This document shows positions 26,336-35,178 of a DNA stretch of 64,000 nucleotides, piece after piece. Below the pieces are notes generated by a model, which saw only the letters and a list, made by a program, of their open reading frames with translations, searched no databases and was not told the origin of the DNA. Both the position numbers and the translations under genes were made by a program. This stretch comes from Alicycliphilus denitrificans_A (GTDB taxonomy: Bacteria > Pseudomonadota > Gammaproteobacteria > Burkholderiales > Burkholderiaceae_C): positions 3,410,001 to 3,474,000 of the forward strand of contig NZ_CP126238.1 of NCBI RefSeq assembly GCF_044792555.1. Direction: 5' to 3'. Each line of letters starts with the position of its first letter. Position 1 is the stretch's first letter.

Positions 26336-27328
26336 TCAATCGACCGTGGCGCCCGACTCCTTCACCACCTTGCCCCACTTGGTGCTTTCGCTCTTGATGA
26401 AGGCAGCAAACTGCGCCGGCGTCTCGGCCACTACGTCGCCACCCTGCTCGGCGATCTTCTTCTTTACGTCGGCCTGATTCAGCACCTTGATCAGCGCGGC
26501 GTTGAGCTTGTCCAGCACCGGCTTCGGGGTGGCGGCCGGCGCGAACATGCCAAACCAGGAGGTGGCCTCGTAGCCCGGCACGCCGGCCTCGGCGATGGTG
26601 GGCACGTCGGGCAGCTCGGGGGAGCGCTTGGCCGTGGTCACGGCGATGGGGCGCAGCTTGCCCGAGCGCACATGCTGGATGGCCGAGGGCATGTTGTCGA
26701 ACATGATGGAAGTCTGGCCGCCCAGCAGGTCGGTCATGGCCGGCGCGCTGCCCTTGTAGGGCACATGCAGCAGGTCGGTGCCGGTCATGCTCTTGAACAG
26801 TTCGCCCGACACGTGCGGCGACGCGCCGCTGCCGGGCGAGCCAAAGGTGATCTTGCCGGGGTTGGCCTTGGCGTAGGCAATCATTTCCTTGACGGTCTTG
26901 AAGGGCTGGCTCGGGTGGGCCACCAGCAGGTTGGGCACCGTGGCCACGCGCGACAGCGGGGCAAAGTCCTTCACCGGGTCGAAGGGCATCTTCTTGTACA
27001 GCGCCTGGTTGATGGCGTGCGTGCCCACCGTGCCCATGAACAGGGTGTAGCCGTCGGGCGCGGCCTTGGCGGCCAGCGATCCACCAATGTTGCCGCCCGC
27101 GCCGGGCTTGTTGTCCACCACGACGGGCTGGCCCAGCTCGGCCGTCAGGCCCTGGCCGACGATGCGCGCCAGGATGTCGGTGGTGCCGCCGGCCGAGAAC
27201 GGCACGATGATGGTCACGGGCTTGGTGGGGTAGTTCTGCGCGGCGGCGCCCAGGGGCAGCGCGCCGGCGGCGGCCACGGCCAGGCTGGCCAGCAGGGTGC
27301 GGCGTGCGATGTAACGGTGTTGGGTCAT
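26336..27328 (-). CDS. Bug/TctC-family substrate-binding protein in the pca operon
   Basis: 330-residue periplasmic binding protein with a signal peptide ending near residue 30 (LPLGAAAQ). YPTKPVTIIVPFSAGGTTDILARI (about 32-55) and PYKGSAPAMTDLLGGQ are family marks. The ATG at 27328 is chosen because the upstream frame has no signal peptide. It is the last gene after pcaF (53-base gap) and is followed by a strong terminator. No membrane subunits are encoded. Its place in a beta-ketoadipate operon suggests that it binds an aromatic acid or a dicarboxylate such as 3-oxoadipate (inference). Confidence 0.9.
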   Translation of the reverse strand: MTQHRYIARRTLLASLAVAAAGALPLGAAAQNYPTKPVTIIVPFSAGGTTDILARIVGQGLTAELGQPVVVDNKPGAGGNIGGSLAAKAAPDGYTLFMGTVGTHAINQALYKKMPFDPVKDFAPLSRVATVPNLLVAHPSQPFKTVKEMIAYAKANPGKITFGSPGSGASPHVSGELFKSMTGTDLLHVPYKGSAPAMTDLLGGQTSIMFDNMPSAIQHVRSGKLRPIAVTTAKRSPELPDVPTIAEAGVPGYEATSWFGMFAPAATPKPVLDKLNAALIKVLNQADVKKKIAEQGGDVVAETPAQFAAFIKSESTKWGKVVKESGATVD

Positions 27329-27381
27329 GGTGTTTCCTGTGTCGGTCAAATGAAATGAAAGGGTGGCGGCACCGCCTGCGC

Positions 27382-28584
<1,203 letters not shown>

Positions 28585-28604
28585 GGTGTCTCGCAGGAGG
28601 TGAA

Positions 28605-28660
28605 TTTAAAAAAGTGAGCTGCCAACGCTTTATGGACAAGCGCTGGAGGCCTATTTGATA
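28605..28660. repeat. Dispersed intergenic hairpin repeat, copy 6
   Basis: Between pcaJ and pcaF. CGCTT (28626-28630) faces AAGCG (28638-28642), followed by CTGGAGGCCTATTTGATA, the same end seen at 35165-35177. Confidence 0.65.
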
Positions 28661-28661
28661 C

Positions 28662-29318
28662 TTATTGCTGAATAGCGGGCTGGATCGGCAGGCCGACGAT
28701 GCGCTCGAGCTCCTCGTGCGACAGGCCCGGCACGGTGTCGATCAGGCGCAGGCCTTCGGCAGTGCATTCCAGCGTGCACAGGTCGGTGTAGATGCGCTTG
28801 ACGCAGGCCAGGCCGGTGAGCGGGTAGCTGCATTCCTTGACCACCTTGCACTCGCCGGTCTTGGTCAGCAGGTCCATCATCACCCAGGTGGACTTGGCGC
28901 CCACGGCCAGGTCCATGGCGCCGCCCACGGCGGGAATGGCGCCGGGCTCGCCCGTGCTCCAGTTGGCCAGGTCGCCCGTGCTTGATACCTGGAAGGCACC
29001 GAGCACGCAGATGTCCAGATGGCCGCCGCGCATCATGGCGAAGCTGTCGGCGTGGTGGAAATAGCAGCCGCCGGGCAGCAGCGTCACGGGCTGCTTGCCG
29101 GCATTCGTCAGGTCATAGTCCTCCTGGCCCGCGGCAGGCGCCGGGCCCATGCCCAGGATGCCGTTCTCGGAATGCAGCACCACCTCGCGCCCGGCCGGCA
29201 GGTGATTCGCCACCAGGGTCGGCTGGCCAATGCCCAGGTTCACATAGGCACCGTCGAAAATGTCCTGGGCCACGCGTGCGGCCAGTTCGTTCTTGCTTCG
29301 TTTTTGATAGTTGCTCAC
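28662..29318 (-). CDS. pcaJ: 3-oxoadipate CoA-transferase subunit B
   Basis: 218-residue beta subunit of succinyl-CoA:3-oxoadipate CoA-transferase. GIGQPTLVANHLPAGREV (about residues 36-53) is followed by the catalytic Glu in LHSENGILGMGPAP (about 56-69). The C-terminus has CVKRIYTDLCTLE. Start codon is GTG at 29318. It pairs with the pcaI product, encoded 30 bases upstream. Together they activate 3-oxoadipate for PcaF. Confidence 0.94.
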   Translation of the reverse strand: MSNYQKRSKNELAARVAQDIFDGAYVNLGIGQPTLVANHLPAGREVVLHSENGILGMGPAPAAGQEDYDLTNAGKQPVTLLPGGCYFHHADSFAMMRGGHLDICVLGAFQVSSTGDLANWSTGEPGAIPAVGGAMDLAVGAKSTWVMMDLLTKTGECKVVKECSYPLTGLACVKRIYTDLCTLECTAEGLRLIDTVPGLSHEELERIVGLPIQPAIQQ

Positions 29319-29348
29319 GCTTTTATCTCCTGCGCTTGAGGCGTTTTA

Positions 29349-30041
29349 TTACCTGATACCACCGGCCTTGGTGGCGACACGCGGCACCTTGACCACCTGG
29401 CTCACGAAGATGCCGGGGGTGACCACGGCCTCGGGGTCCAGCTCGCCCAGCTCCACCAGCTCATGCACGGTGGCCACGGTGTGCTTGGCGGCCATGGCGC
29501 ACACGGGGCCGAAGTTGCGCGCCGACATGCGGTAGATCAGGTTGCCCCAGCGGTCGCCCTTTTCGGCCTTGACCAGCGCCACGTCGCCGTAGATGGGGTA
29601 CTCGAGCACATAGTGCTTGCCGTTGATCTCGCGCGTCTCCTTGCCCTTGGCCAGTTCGGTGCCATAGGCCGTGGGGCAGAAGAAGGCGCCCACGCCGGCG
29701 CCGGCGGCGCGCATGCGCTCAGCCAGGTTGCCCTGGGGCACGAGTTCGAGTTCGATCTTGCCGCTGCGGTAGAGCTCGTCGAACACATAGCTGTCGGCCT
29801 GGCGCGGAAAGCTGCAGATGATCTTGCGCACCTGGCCGCTTTTCAGCAGCGCCGCCAGGCCCGCGTCGCCATTGCCGGCGTTGTTGTTGACCACGGTGAG
29901 CTCGCGCGCGCCATGGGCAATCAGGCCGTCGATCAGCTCGATCGGGTTGCCCGAAGTACCAAAGCCGCCAATCAGCACCGTGGCGCCGTCCTGCACGCCC
30001 GACAGCGCCTGGGCGACCGAATCCGCAATCTTGTTGATCAT
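29349..30041 (-). CDS. pcaI: 3-oxoadipate CoA-transferase subunit A
   Basis: 230-residue alpha subunit. The family CoA-binding loop is in GATVLIGGFGTSGNPIELI (about residues 18-36), then NNNAGNGDAGLAAL (about 53-66) and APEGN-equivalent VPQGNLAERMRAAGAGVGAFF (about 108-128). ATG at 30041; an upstream extension would run through the operator. First gene of pcaI-J-F-Bug, divergent from the IclR-type regulator. Confidence 0.94.
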   Translation of the reverse strand: MINKIADSVAQALSGVQDGATVLIGGFGTSGNPIELIDGLIAHGARELTVVNNNAGNGDAGLAALLKSGQVRKIICSFPRQADSYVFDELYRSGKIELELVPQGNLAERMRAAGAGVGAFFCPTAYGTELAKGKETREINGKHYVLEYPIYGDVALVKAEKGDRWGNLIYRMSARNFGPVCAMAAKHTVATVHELVELGELDPEAVVTPGIFVSQVVKVPRVATKAGGIR

Positions 30042-30092
30042 GTCTCGTCGTGTAGTGAAGAAAAGAGAAGCCGGCCCGGGGCCGGCGTGATT

Positions 30093-30123
30093 TGTTCGTA
30101 TATAGAACAAATGTTCGTATAAT
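30093..30123. promoter_or_regulatory. Operator between pcaI and the IclR regulator gene
   Basis: TGTTCGTATA occurs twice as a direct repeat (30093-30102 and 30112-30121), 19 bases apart. The first copy also forms a palindrome TGTTC-N7-GAACA (30093-30109). The second overlaps a perfect -10 box TATAAT (30118-30123) for the regulator gene. This suits IclR-family binding with autoregulation and control of the divergent pca operon. Confidence 0.7.
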
Positions 30124-30143
30124 GAATTCTAGGACAAATCGCC

Positions 30144-30941
30144 ATGATTGACACCCCCCTCCCCATCCGTAATCCCCACAAACCAGGGGACAACTACGTG
30201 CAATCCTTTGCGCGCGGCCTGGAGGTGATCCGCTCCTTCAGTGCCAGCGCGCCGCAGCAGACGCTGAGCGAGGTGGCCGCGCGCACCGGGCTCACGCGCG
30301 CCGGGGCGCGGCGCATCCTGCTCACGCTGCAGACCCTGGGCTACCTGGAGAGCGACGGCCGGCTGTTCCGACTCACGCCGCGCATCCTGGACCTGGGCTT
30401 CGCCTACCTGAGCTCGATGCCGATCTGGGACCTGGCCGAGCCGCTGATGGAGGCCCTCACCGACCGCGTGCGCGAGTCCTGCTCGGCCGCCGTGCTCGAC
30501 GGCCTCGATATCGTCTACGTGCTGCGCGTGCACACCCACAAGATCATGAGCACCAACCTGGCCGTGGGCTCGCGCCTGCCGGCGTTCTGGACCTCCATGG
30601 GCCGAGTGCTGCTGGCCGCCCTGCCCGAAGACGAGTTGCGCGCGCGCCTGGCCCGCCTGCCGCGCCAGCCGTTCACGCGCCACACGGCGCTGGACGACGA
30701 GACGCTGCTGGCGCGCATCACCGAGGCGCGTGTCCAGGGCTGGTGCCTGGTGGACCAGGAGCTCGAGGAAGGCCTGATCTCGGTGGCCGCGCCGCTGAAG
30801 AACCGCGCGGGCGCCGTGGTCGCGGCGCTGAACATCAGCGGCCAGGCCAACCGCACCAGCATCGAGCTGCTGCGCGAGCAGCTGCTGCCCGAGCTGCTGG
30901 CCACCGCCCAGACCATCTCACGCATGCTGGGCACGCGGTAA
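30144..30941 (+). CDS. pcaR: IclR-family regulator of the pca genes (PcaR/PobR-like)
   Basis: 265-residue regulator. The N-terminal winged HTH is SFARGLEVIRSFSASAPQQTLSEVAARTGLTRAGARRILLTLQ (about residues 21-63). The IclR effector domain follows, with SLSSM-like FAYLSSMPIWDLAEP, VGSRLPAFWTSMGRVLLA (about 141-158) and the C-terminal GLISVAAPLKNRAGAVVAALNIS. Divergent from pcaIJF with a repeat-containing operator between them. In relatives the inducer is 3-oxoadipate or a precursor. The symbol rests on context and similarity in style, not on a search. Confidence 0.82.
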   Translation: MIDTPLPIRNPHKPGDNYVQSFARGLEVIRSFSASAPQQTLSEVAARTGLTRAGARRILLTLQTLGYLESDGRLFRLTPRILDLGFAYLSSMPIWDLAEPLMEALTDRVRESCSAAVLDGLDIVYVLRVHTHKIMSTNLAVGSRLPAFWTSMGRVLLAALPEDELRARLARLPRQPFTRHTALDDETLLARITEARVQGWCLVDQELEEGLISVAAPLKNRAGAVVAALNISGQANRTSIELLREQLLPELLATAQTISRMLGTR

Positions 30942-30952
30942 GCTTAGCTCCC

Positions 30953-31387
30953 ATGTTCAACCCCACCCAAGCCGACGTGCGCCGCTTTTTTTGCGCCGCC
31001 CATGCCAAGCAGCAGGCCGGCCAGCCCATGGACGCCATGGAGACGCTGGCCGCCCTGTGGATCGCCGAGCATCCCGAGTACCACGCCGAGCTGGCCGACG
31101 TGGACGCCGCCCTGGTGCGCAACTACGACGAGACGCCGACGCGCACCAACCCCTTCCTGCACCTGTCCATGCACCTGTCGATCAGCGAGCAGTGCAGCAT
31201 CGACCAGCCGCGCGGCATACGCCAGGCCGTGGAGCTGCTCAGCCGCCGCCTGGACTCACTGCACGACGCCCACCACGCGGCCATGGAATGCCTGGGCACC
31301 ATGCTGTGGGAGGCGCAGCGCGCGGGCCGCGCGCCCGACGGCGACGCCTATGTCGCATGCGTGCAGCGCCGCGCCACGCGCGACTGA
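30953..31387 (+). CDS. DUF1841 family protein
   Basis: 144-residue protein of unknown function. The start MFNPTQADVRRFF, the central HPEYHAELAD, and NPFLHLSMHLSISEQ (about residues 62-76) match DUF1841, a family common in beta- and gammaproteobacteria. No signal peptide or membrane segment. The His-rich central stretch could bind metal but this is untested. It follows pcaR by 11 bases and overlaps the convergent Usp gene by 40 bases at its end. Confidence 0.85.
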   Translation: MFNPTQADVRRFFCAAHAKQQAGQPMDAMETLAALWIAEHPEYHAELADVDAALVRNYDETPTRTNPFLHLSMHLSISEQCSIDQPRGIRQAVELLSRRLDSLHDAHHAAMECLGTMLWEAQRAGRAPDGDAYVACVQRRATRD

Positions 31388-32244
31388 GCCTCCTGCCCGC
31401 GCTGGACGGCCTGGGGTGCGTCATGCGGGTAGACCAGCACATCGCAAGCCACGCCGGCCAACAGGCGCCGCACCATGCCACCCCGCAGCACATGGCCCAG
31501 CCAGCCGCGGCGCTGCTGCGCGAGCGCCACCAGGTCCGCACCCGAGCGATGCTGCTGCACGGCCAGTTGCCGCGCCGCATCCTGCGCGCTCATGCGCAGT
31601 TTCAAGCCAACGCGATTGCGCCGCGCATCGAACACGTCCGACAGGCGCACGCGTCGCTCCCGCCCCAGACGGCGCAGCTCGTCGCGATAGGCCTGCAGCA
31701 TATCGGCCACACCCGACGCAAGCTGCTCATGCATGCCGGGTTTATGAAACAGCTCCACCCCGGCCGCCGCGTCCAGCGCCCCGGCATAGCGCACCAGTGC
31801 CCTGGCAGCGGGCGACGCATCCACGTCCACCAGCACATGGGCGTAGGCGCCCTGCGCGTCCTGCCGCACCACCAGCACCGGGCAGGGGCTCGAGTGCAGC
31901 AGTTGCGCCAGGATGCCGCCGCGCCACCAGACGGCCAGACCCGCAACCAGGCCTCCATGCAAGACCAGCAGATCGGCATCCCGCGCCGCATGCAGGACGA
32001 CTTCGGCCACGCCCACGTCACCATGGTCCAGTGCCGTCACGGGCACATCGTGGCGGCGCGCCAGCTGGCGCGCACGCTGCTCCAGCCGCGCCTGGGGATC
32101 GACGAACTTCGGATCCCGCACCTCGGCGCCATACAGGATGTGCAGCCGCGCCTGGTGCGCAACCGCCAGCAGCGCGGCGCGCTCCAGCGCCTGCTCGGCG
32201 ACAGAGGAAAAATCGGTGAGGGCCACAATGGTGTGAAGGCGCAT
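31348..32244 (-). CDS. Tandem universal stress protein
   Basis: 298-residue cytoplasmic protein with two Usp-like halves. The first has TIVALTDFSSVAEQALERAA (about residues 4-23) and ends with SSPCPVLVVR. The second begins at about 140 (HVLVDVDASPAARALVRYA) and ends with LAGVACDVLVYP. The nucleotide-binding G-x2-G-x9-G(S/T) pattern is poorly kept in both halves, so ATP binding is doubtful. The ATG at 32244 gives the standard Usp start; a longer frame exists upstream. No FNR site was seen upstream. It ends inside the DUF1841 gene on the other strand. Confidence 0.82.
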   Translation of the reverse strand: MRLHTIVALTDFSSVAEQALERAALLAVAHQARLHILYGAEVRDPKFVDPQARLEQRARQLARRHDVPVTALDHGDVGVAEVVLHAARDADLLVLHGGLVAGLAVWWRGGILAQLLHSSPCPVLVVRQDAQGAYAHVLVDVDASPAARALVRYAGALDAAAGVELFHKPGMHEQLASGVADMLQAYRDELRRLGRERRVRLSDVFDARRNRVGLKLRMSAQDAARQLAVQQHRSGADLVALAQQRRGWLGHVLRGGMVRRLLAGVACDVLVYPHDAPQAVQRGQEAQSRVARRCTHAT

Positions 32245-32386
32245 GCTGCAAGACTCCTGTTCGCTCAGACGGGGACGATGGCAGGCCGCAAGGCATGCCG
32301 TGGGCAAGGCGTCGACGACGAAAGTGGCGCATCAAGAATGGCCGGGCGCATGGCGCGCACAAGACCCTGGCACACCCATGCGGTGA

Positions 32387-32440
32387 GCCCGGCGGTACTG
32401 CGTGACGCTTGAGATCGGGACAGGAGAGGAACCGCCGGGC
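32387..32440 (-). repeat. Long-armed inverted repeat after a possible micro-gene
   Basis: GCCCGGCGGT (32387-32396) and ACCGCCGGGC (32431-32440) are exact complements around a 34-base loop. It lies immediately after the stop of the 41-codon frame on the minus strand and could close a short transcript. No T run follows. Confidence 0.45.
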
Positions 32441-32566
32441 CTAGGGATGCGGGGCCGGCGCCGCGGGCTTCAAGGCACCGTCCCTGCGCATGGCGCGCGC
32501 CATCGCCGCGACTGCCGATGCAAGCCGCGCGATACGCACACAGGGGGTGGAAACCAGAAAACGCAT
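32441..32566 (-). CDS. Possible leaderless 41-residue micro-protein (or small RNA)
   Basis: The frame starts 7 bases after a good sigma-70 -10 box and has no ribosome site, so any mRNA would be leaderless. The product begins MRFLVSTPCVRIARL and is Ala/Arg-rich, with a short amphipathic stretch. No family recognised. It sits in the 456-base gap (32245-32700) between the Usp gene and the cytochrome gene, which otherwise shows only hairpins: GCATTTG-N9-CAAATGC at 32637-32659 and the 10-base inverted repeat after the stop. The transcript may equally be a non-coding RNA. Confidence 0.3.
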   Translation of the reverse strand: MRFLVSTPCVRIARLASAVAAMARAMRRDGALKPAAPAPHP

Positions 32567-32573
32567 GGGCGCT

Positions 32574-32602
32574 ATTGTAAAAAATAACCCTATGAGCGAC
32601 AA
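32574..32602 (-). promoter_or_regulatory. Sigma-70-like promoter in the Usp/cytochrome gap
   Basis: On the minus strand TTGTCG (32597-32602), 17 bases, then TACAAT (32574-32579). Four of six and five of six consensus bases with ideal spacing. It drives the possible micro-gene and perhaps the Usp gene behind it. Confidence 0.5.
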
Positions 32603-32700
32603 GGATTCCAGCATGCTTCGTGCCAGATAAGCGCGTGCATTTGACAAAACTGCAAATGCGCCAGCGGGCCTTGGCTACGCTGCGGCGCAATGCCGCCGCC

Positions 32701-33360
32701 TCAACGGAACCGCCGCTCGGGCACCACCTGCAGGCTGCCGTCCAGCGAGCCCACATAAGCCGCCAGGGCCTTGAGCTCGGCATTGGTGAACTGCTTGGCA
32801 ATGCCGGCCATCACGCCATTGGAGCGCCCCACATAGGCGCCCTGATCGCCCTTGTAGGACTTCAGGGCCACGAACAGGTAGTCGGCATATTGACCCGCGA
32901 TCTTGGGATAGGACGGATCGATGGGCTTGGAGAAGTTCTCGCCATGGCAGGACACGCAGGCGCCCTTTTGCAGCAGCTGCGCCACCTGGGCATCGGGCTC
33001 GCGCGCGGGCCTGGGCTGCAGCTCGCCCGGCTTGCCATGTTCGGCGTAGTAGGCGGCCAGGTCGGCAATGTCCTGCTCGGTCAGCGTGTCGGCAATGCCG
33101 CGCATGGTGGGGTGCTTGCGCTCGCCCTTCTTGTAGGCCTGGAGTGCCGATTCGATATATCTGCCACCCTGGCCCGAGATCATCGGCACCTTGTGCACCT
33201 GCGGAAAGGTGGCCTGATAGCCCGGAATGCCGTGACAGCCAATGCACATGGCAATCTTGCCCGCGCCGGCCTTGGCATCGCCCTTGATCTCCTGGGCGCC
33301 AAGCAAGCCGGTCGCACAAGCGACAGACAGGCCCAGTAGGGTGGTCAGTGTTTTATTCAT
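32701..33360 (-). CDS. Dihaem cytochrome c4-type protein
   Basis: 219-residue periplasmic cytochrome with a signal peptide ending at about residue 22 (GLLGAQ). There are two haem c motifs, CIGCH (about residue 39) and CVSCH (about 136), each followed by a cytochrome fold with Met-containing loops (MRGIADTLTEQDIADLAAYYA and MAGIAKQFTNAELKALAAYV). This two-domain layout is typical of cytochrome c4, an electron carrier to terminal oxidases. It stands alone on the minus strand, divergent from the moxR gene. Confidence 0.9.
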   Translation of the reverse strand: MNKTLTTLLGLSVACATGLLGAQEIKGDAKAGAGKIAMCIGCHGIPGYQATFPQVHKVPMISGQGGRYIESALQAYKKGERKHPTMRGIADTLTEQDIADLAAYYAEHGKPGELQPRPAREPDAQVAQLLQKGACVSCHGENFSKPIDPSYPKIAGQYADYLFVALKSYKGDQGAYVGRSNGVMAGIAKQFTNAELKALAAYVGSLDGSLQVVPERRFR

Positions 33361-33468
33361 TTTGCGCGCACAATCAGACGATTGGTTGTCTCCGCGATCC
33401 TGGTCGCAAATGATTATAGGTAGTGCTTGTCAAGCCTTTTCATCAACGATTTCCCTATCCCAAGGCCC

Positions 33469-34311
33469 ATGAAGTTCCAAGGTTCACAGAATTACGTTGC
33501 CACGCAAGACCTGATGCTGGCCGTCAACGCCGCCATCAAACTGCAGCGTCCGCTGCTCGTCAAGGGCGAACCCGGCACGGGCAAGACCATGCTCGCCGAG
33601 GAGGTGGCGCAGGCGCTGGACATGCCGCTGCTGCAATGGCACATCAAGTCCACCACCAAGGCGCAGCAGGGCCTGTACGAATACGACGCGGTAAGCCGCC
33701 TGCGCGACTCGCAGCTGGGCGACGAACGCGTCAAGGACATCCACAACTACATCGTCAAGGGCGTGCTGTGGCAGGCGTTCACGGCCGATGAGCCCGTGGC
33801 GCTCTTGATCGACGAGATCGACAAGGCCGACATCGAATTCCCCAACGACCTGCTGCGCGAGCTCGACCGCATGGAGTTCTACTGCTACGAGACGCGCGAG
33901 ATGGTGCGGGCCAAGCACCGGCCGCTGGTCTTCATCACCTCGAACAACGAGAAGGAACTGCCCGACGCCTTCCTGCGCCGCTGCTTCTTCCACTACATCA
34001 AGTTCCCCGAGGCCGAGACGATGAAGAAGATCGTCGACGTGCATTTCCCCACGCTCAAGGCCGAGCTCCTCGCGGTGGCCATGAAGACCTTCTACGACGT
34101 GCGCGGCCTGCCTGGGCTGAAGAAGAAGCCCTCGACCAGCGAGCTCATCGACTGGCTCAAGCTGCTGGTGGCCGAGGAGATCCCGCTTGAGGCCCTGCAA
34201 AGCCAGGACAACAAGGTCAGCGTGCCGCCGCTGGTGGGCGCGCTGCTGAAGAACGAGCAGGACGTGAGCCTGTTCGAGAAGCTGGTGTTCATGAACCAGC
34301 GCAACCGCTGA
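33469..34311 (+). CDS. MoxR-family AAA+ ATPase
   Basis: 280-residue AAA+ chaperone-like ATPase. Walker A GEPGTGKTMLAEE at about residues 33-45, Walker B VALLIDEIDKAD at about 109-120, sensor 1 FITSNNEKELP at about 153. The ATG at 33469 gives the conserved start KFQGSQNYVAT. MoxR proteins work with von Willebrand factor A proteins to insert cofactors or metals into enzymes. The partner VWA gene follows after two small genes at 35179. Confidence 0.92.
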   Translation: MKFQGSQNYVATQDLMLAVNAAIKLQRPLLVKGEPGTGKTMLAEEVAQALDMPLLQWHIKSTTKAQQGLYEYDAVSRLRDSQLGDERVKDIHNYIVKGVLWQAFTADEPVALLIDEIDKADIEFPNDLLRELDRMEFYCYETREMVRAKHRPLVFITSNNEKELPDAFLRRCFFHYIKFPEAETMKKIVDVHFPTLKAELLAVAMKTFYDVRGLPGLKKKPSTSELIDWLKLLVAEEIPLEALQSQDNKVSVPPLVGALLKNEQDVSLFEKLVFMNQRNR

Positions 34312-34327
34312 CCCTTGGTACACAGGC

Positions 34328-34552
34328 ATGAGCGCAGCACAACGCTTGTTGCTGGAAGGCTTGTCCGATGCCGCAGGCTTCGTGGTCGGCGCGCTCGCCG
34401 GCTACGGCGCAGGCCTGCTGCTGGGTCTGGACATCTTTCATGAAGGCTATGGCATGGCCAGCATCGCGGGCATCGCCCTCGTAGGCCTGGGTGGCGGCCT
34501 GGGGCTGCATGCAGCACGGCGCTGGCGCGCATCCCGCGCCGTCAAGGAATAG
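34328..34552 (+). CDS. Small predicted membrane protein
   Basis: 74-residue protein with two hydrophobic glycine-rich helices (about residues 12-33 and 44-62, e.g. GFVVGALAGYGAGLLLG) and a basic tail (ARRWRASRAVKE). Family not recognised. Lies 16 bases after moxR and 5 bases before the acetyltransferase gene, so it is likely cotranscribed. Confidence 0.6.
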   Translation: MSAAQRLLLEGLSDAAGFVVGALAGYGAGLLLGLDIFHEGYGMASIAGIALVGLGGGLGLHAARRWRASRAVKE

Positions 34553-34557
34553 CCACC

Positions 34558-35160
34558 ATGGCCTTTGTCGAACCCATCACCCTGCGCCGCAACGGCGTGC
34601 TCCTGGAGCCGCTAGCCCTGGCGCACGAGGCCGGCCTGGCCGCTGCCGCGACCGACGGCGAACTGTGGAAGCTGCGCATCACCTCGGTGCCCGAGCCGCA
34701 GGACACGCGCGCCTACATCGAAGCCGCACTGCAGATGCGCGCGGACGGCAACCGCTTCGCCTTCGCGGTGCTCGACGACGCCACGGGCCGCGTGCTGGGC
34801 AGCACCAGCTACCACGACATCCTGCCCGCAGTGAAGCGCGTGGAAATCGGCTGGACCTGGTACGCCCGCAGCGTGCAGCGCACGCATGTCAACACCACCG
34901 CCAAGCTGCTGATGATGGGCCACGCCTTCGATACGCTGCAATGCCATGTGGTGGGCTGGCGCACAGACAACTACAACTTTGCGTCACAGCGCGCCATCGA
35001 GCGCCTGGGAGCGAAGAAGGACGGCGTGATCCGCGGCCACGCGCTGCGCCGCGACGGCACCATCCGCGACACGGTGATGTACAGCATGCGCGCGGGAGAA
35101 TGGCCCGAGGCTCGCGCCCAATTGCTATACCTTCTGAAGCAGCATGCGCAGACGGAATAA
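34558..35160 (+). CDS. GNAT-family N-acetyltransferase (RimJ/RimL-like)
   Basis: 200-residue acetyltransferase. The segments IEIGWTWYARSVQRTHVNTTAKLLMMGHAF-like region (about residues 96-125) and FASQRAIERLGAKKDGVIRGHAL (about 141-163) fit the RimL/YjcK group. The substrate is unknown. The last 13 codons (QLLYLLKQHAQTE) are encoded by a copy of the dispersed repeat, so the C-terminus was probably set by repeat insertion. It separates moxR from its VWA partner. Confidence 0.85.
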   Translation: MAFVEPITLRRNGVLLEPLALAHEAGLAAAATDGELWKLRITSVPEPQDTRAYIEAALQMRADGNRFAFAVLDDATGRVLGSTSYHDILPAVKRVEIGWTWYARSVQRTHVNTTAKLLMMGHAFDTLQCHVVGWRTDNYNFASQRAIERLGAKKDGVIRGHALRRDGTIRDTVMYSMRAGEWPEARAQLLYLLKQHAQTE

Positions 35161-35178
35161 GCGCTAGAGGCCTATTTC
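35120..35178. repeat. Dispersed hairpin repeat, copy 7, overlapping the GNAT gene end
   Basis: ATTGCTATACC, a hairpin centred on GCGCAGACGGAATAAGCGC, then TAGAGGCCTATTTCAT. The stop codon of the acetyltransferase lies in the loop, and the end shares AGGCCTATTT with copy 6. Confidence 0.6.

Noticed and set aside
29316..29350. Further degenerate copy of the dispersed repeat between pcaI and pcaJ
   Set aside because: Only TGCGCTTGAGGCGTTTTATTA resembles the family and no stem remains; too weak to list.
32637..32659. GCATTTG-N9-CAAATGC considered as an FNR/ANR site
   Set aside because: The TTGxx...xxCAA spacing is one base too long and lacks TTGAT/ATCAA; kept only as a hairpin near the end of the cytochrome gene.
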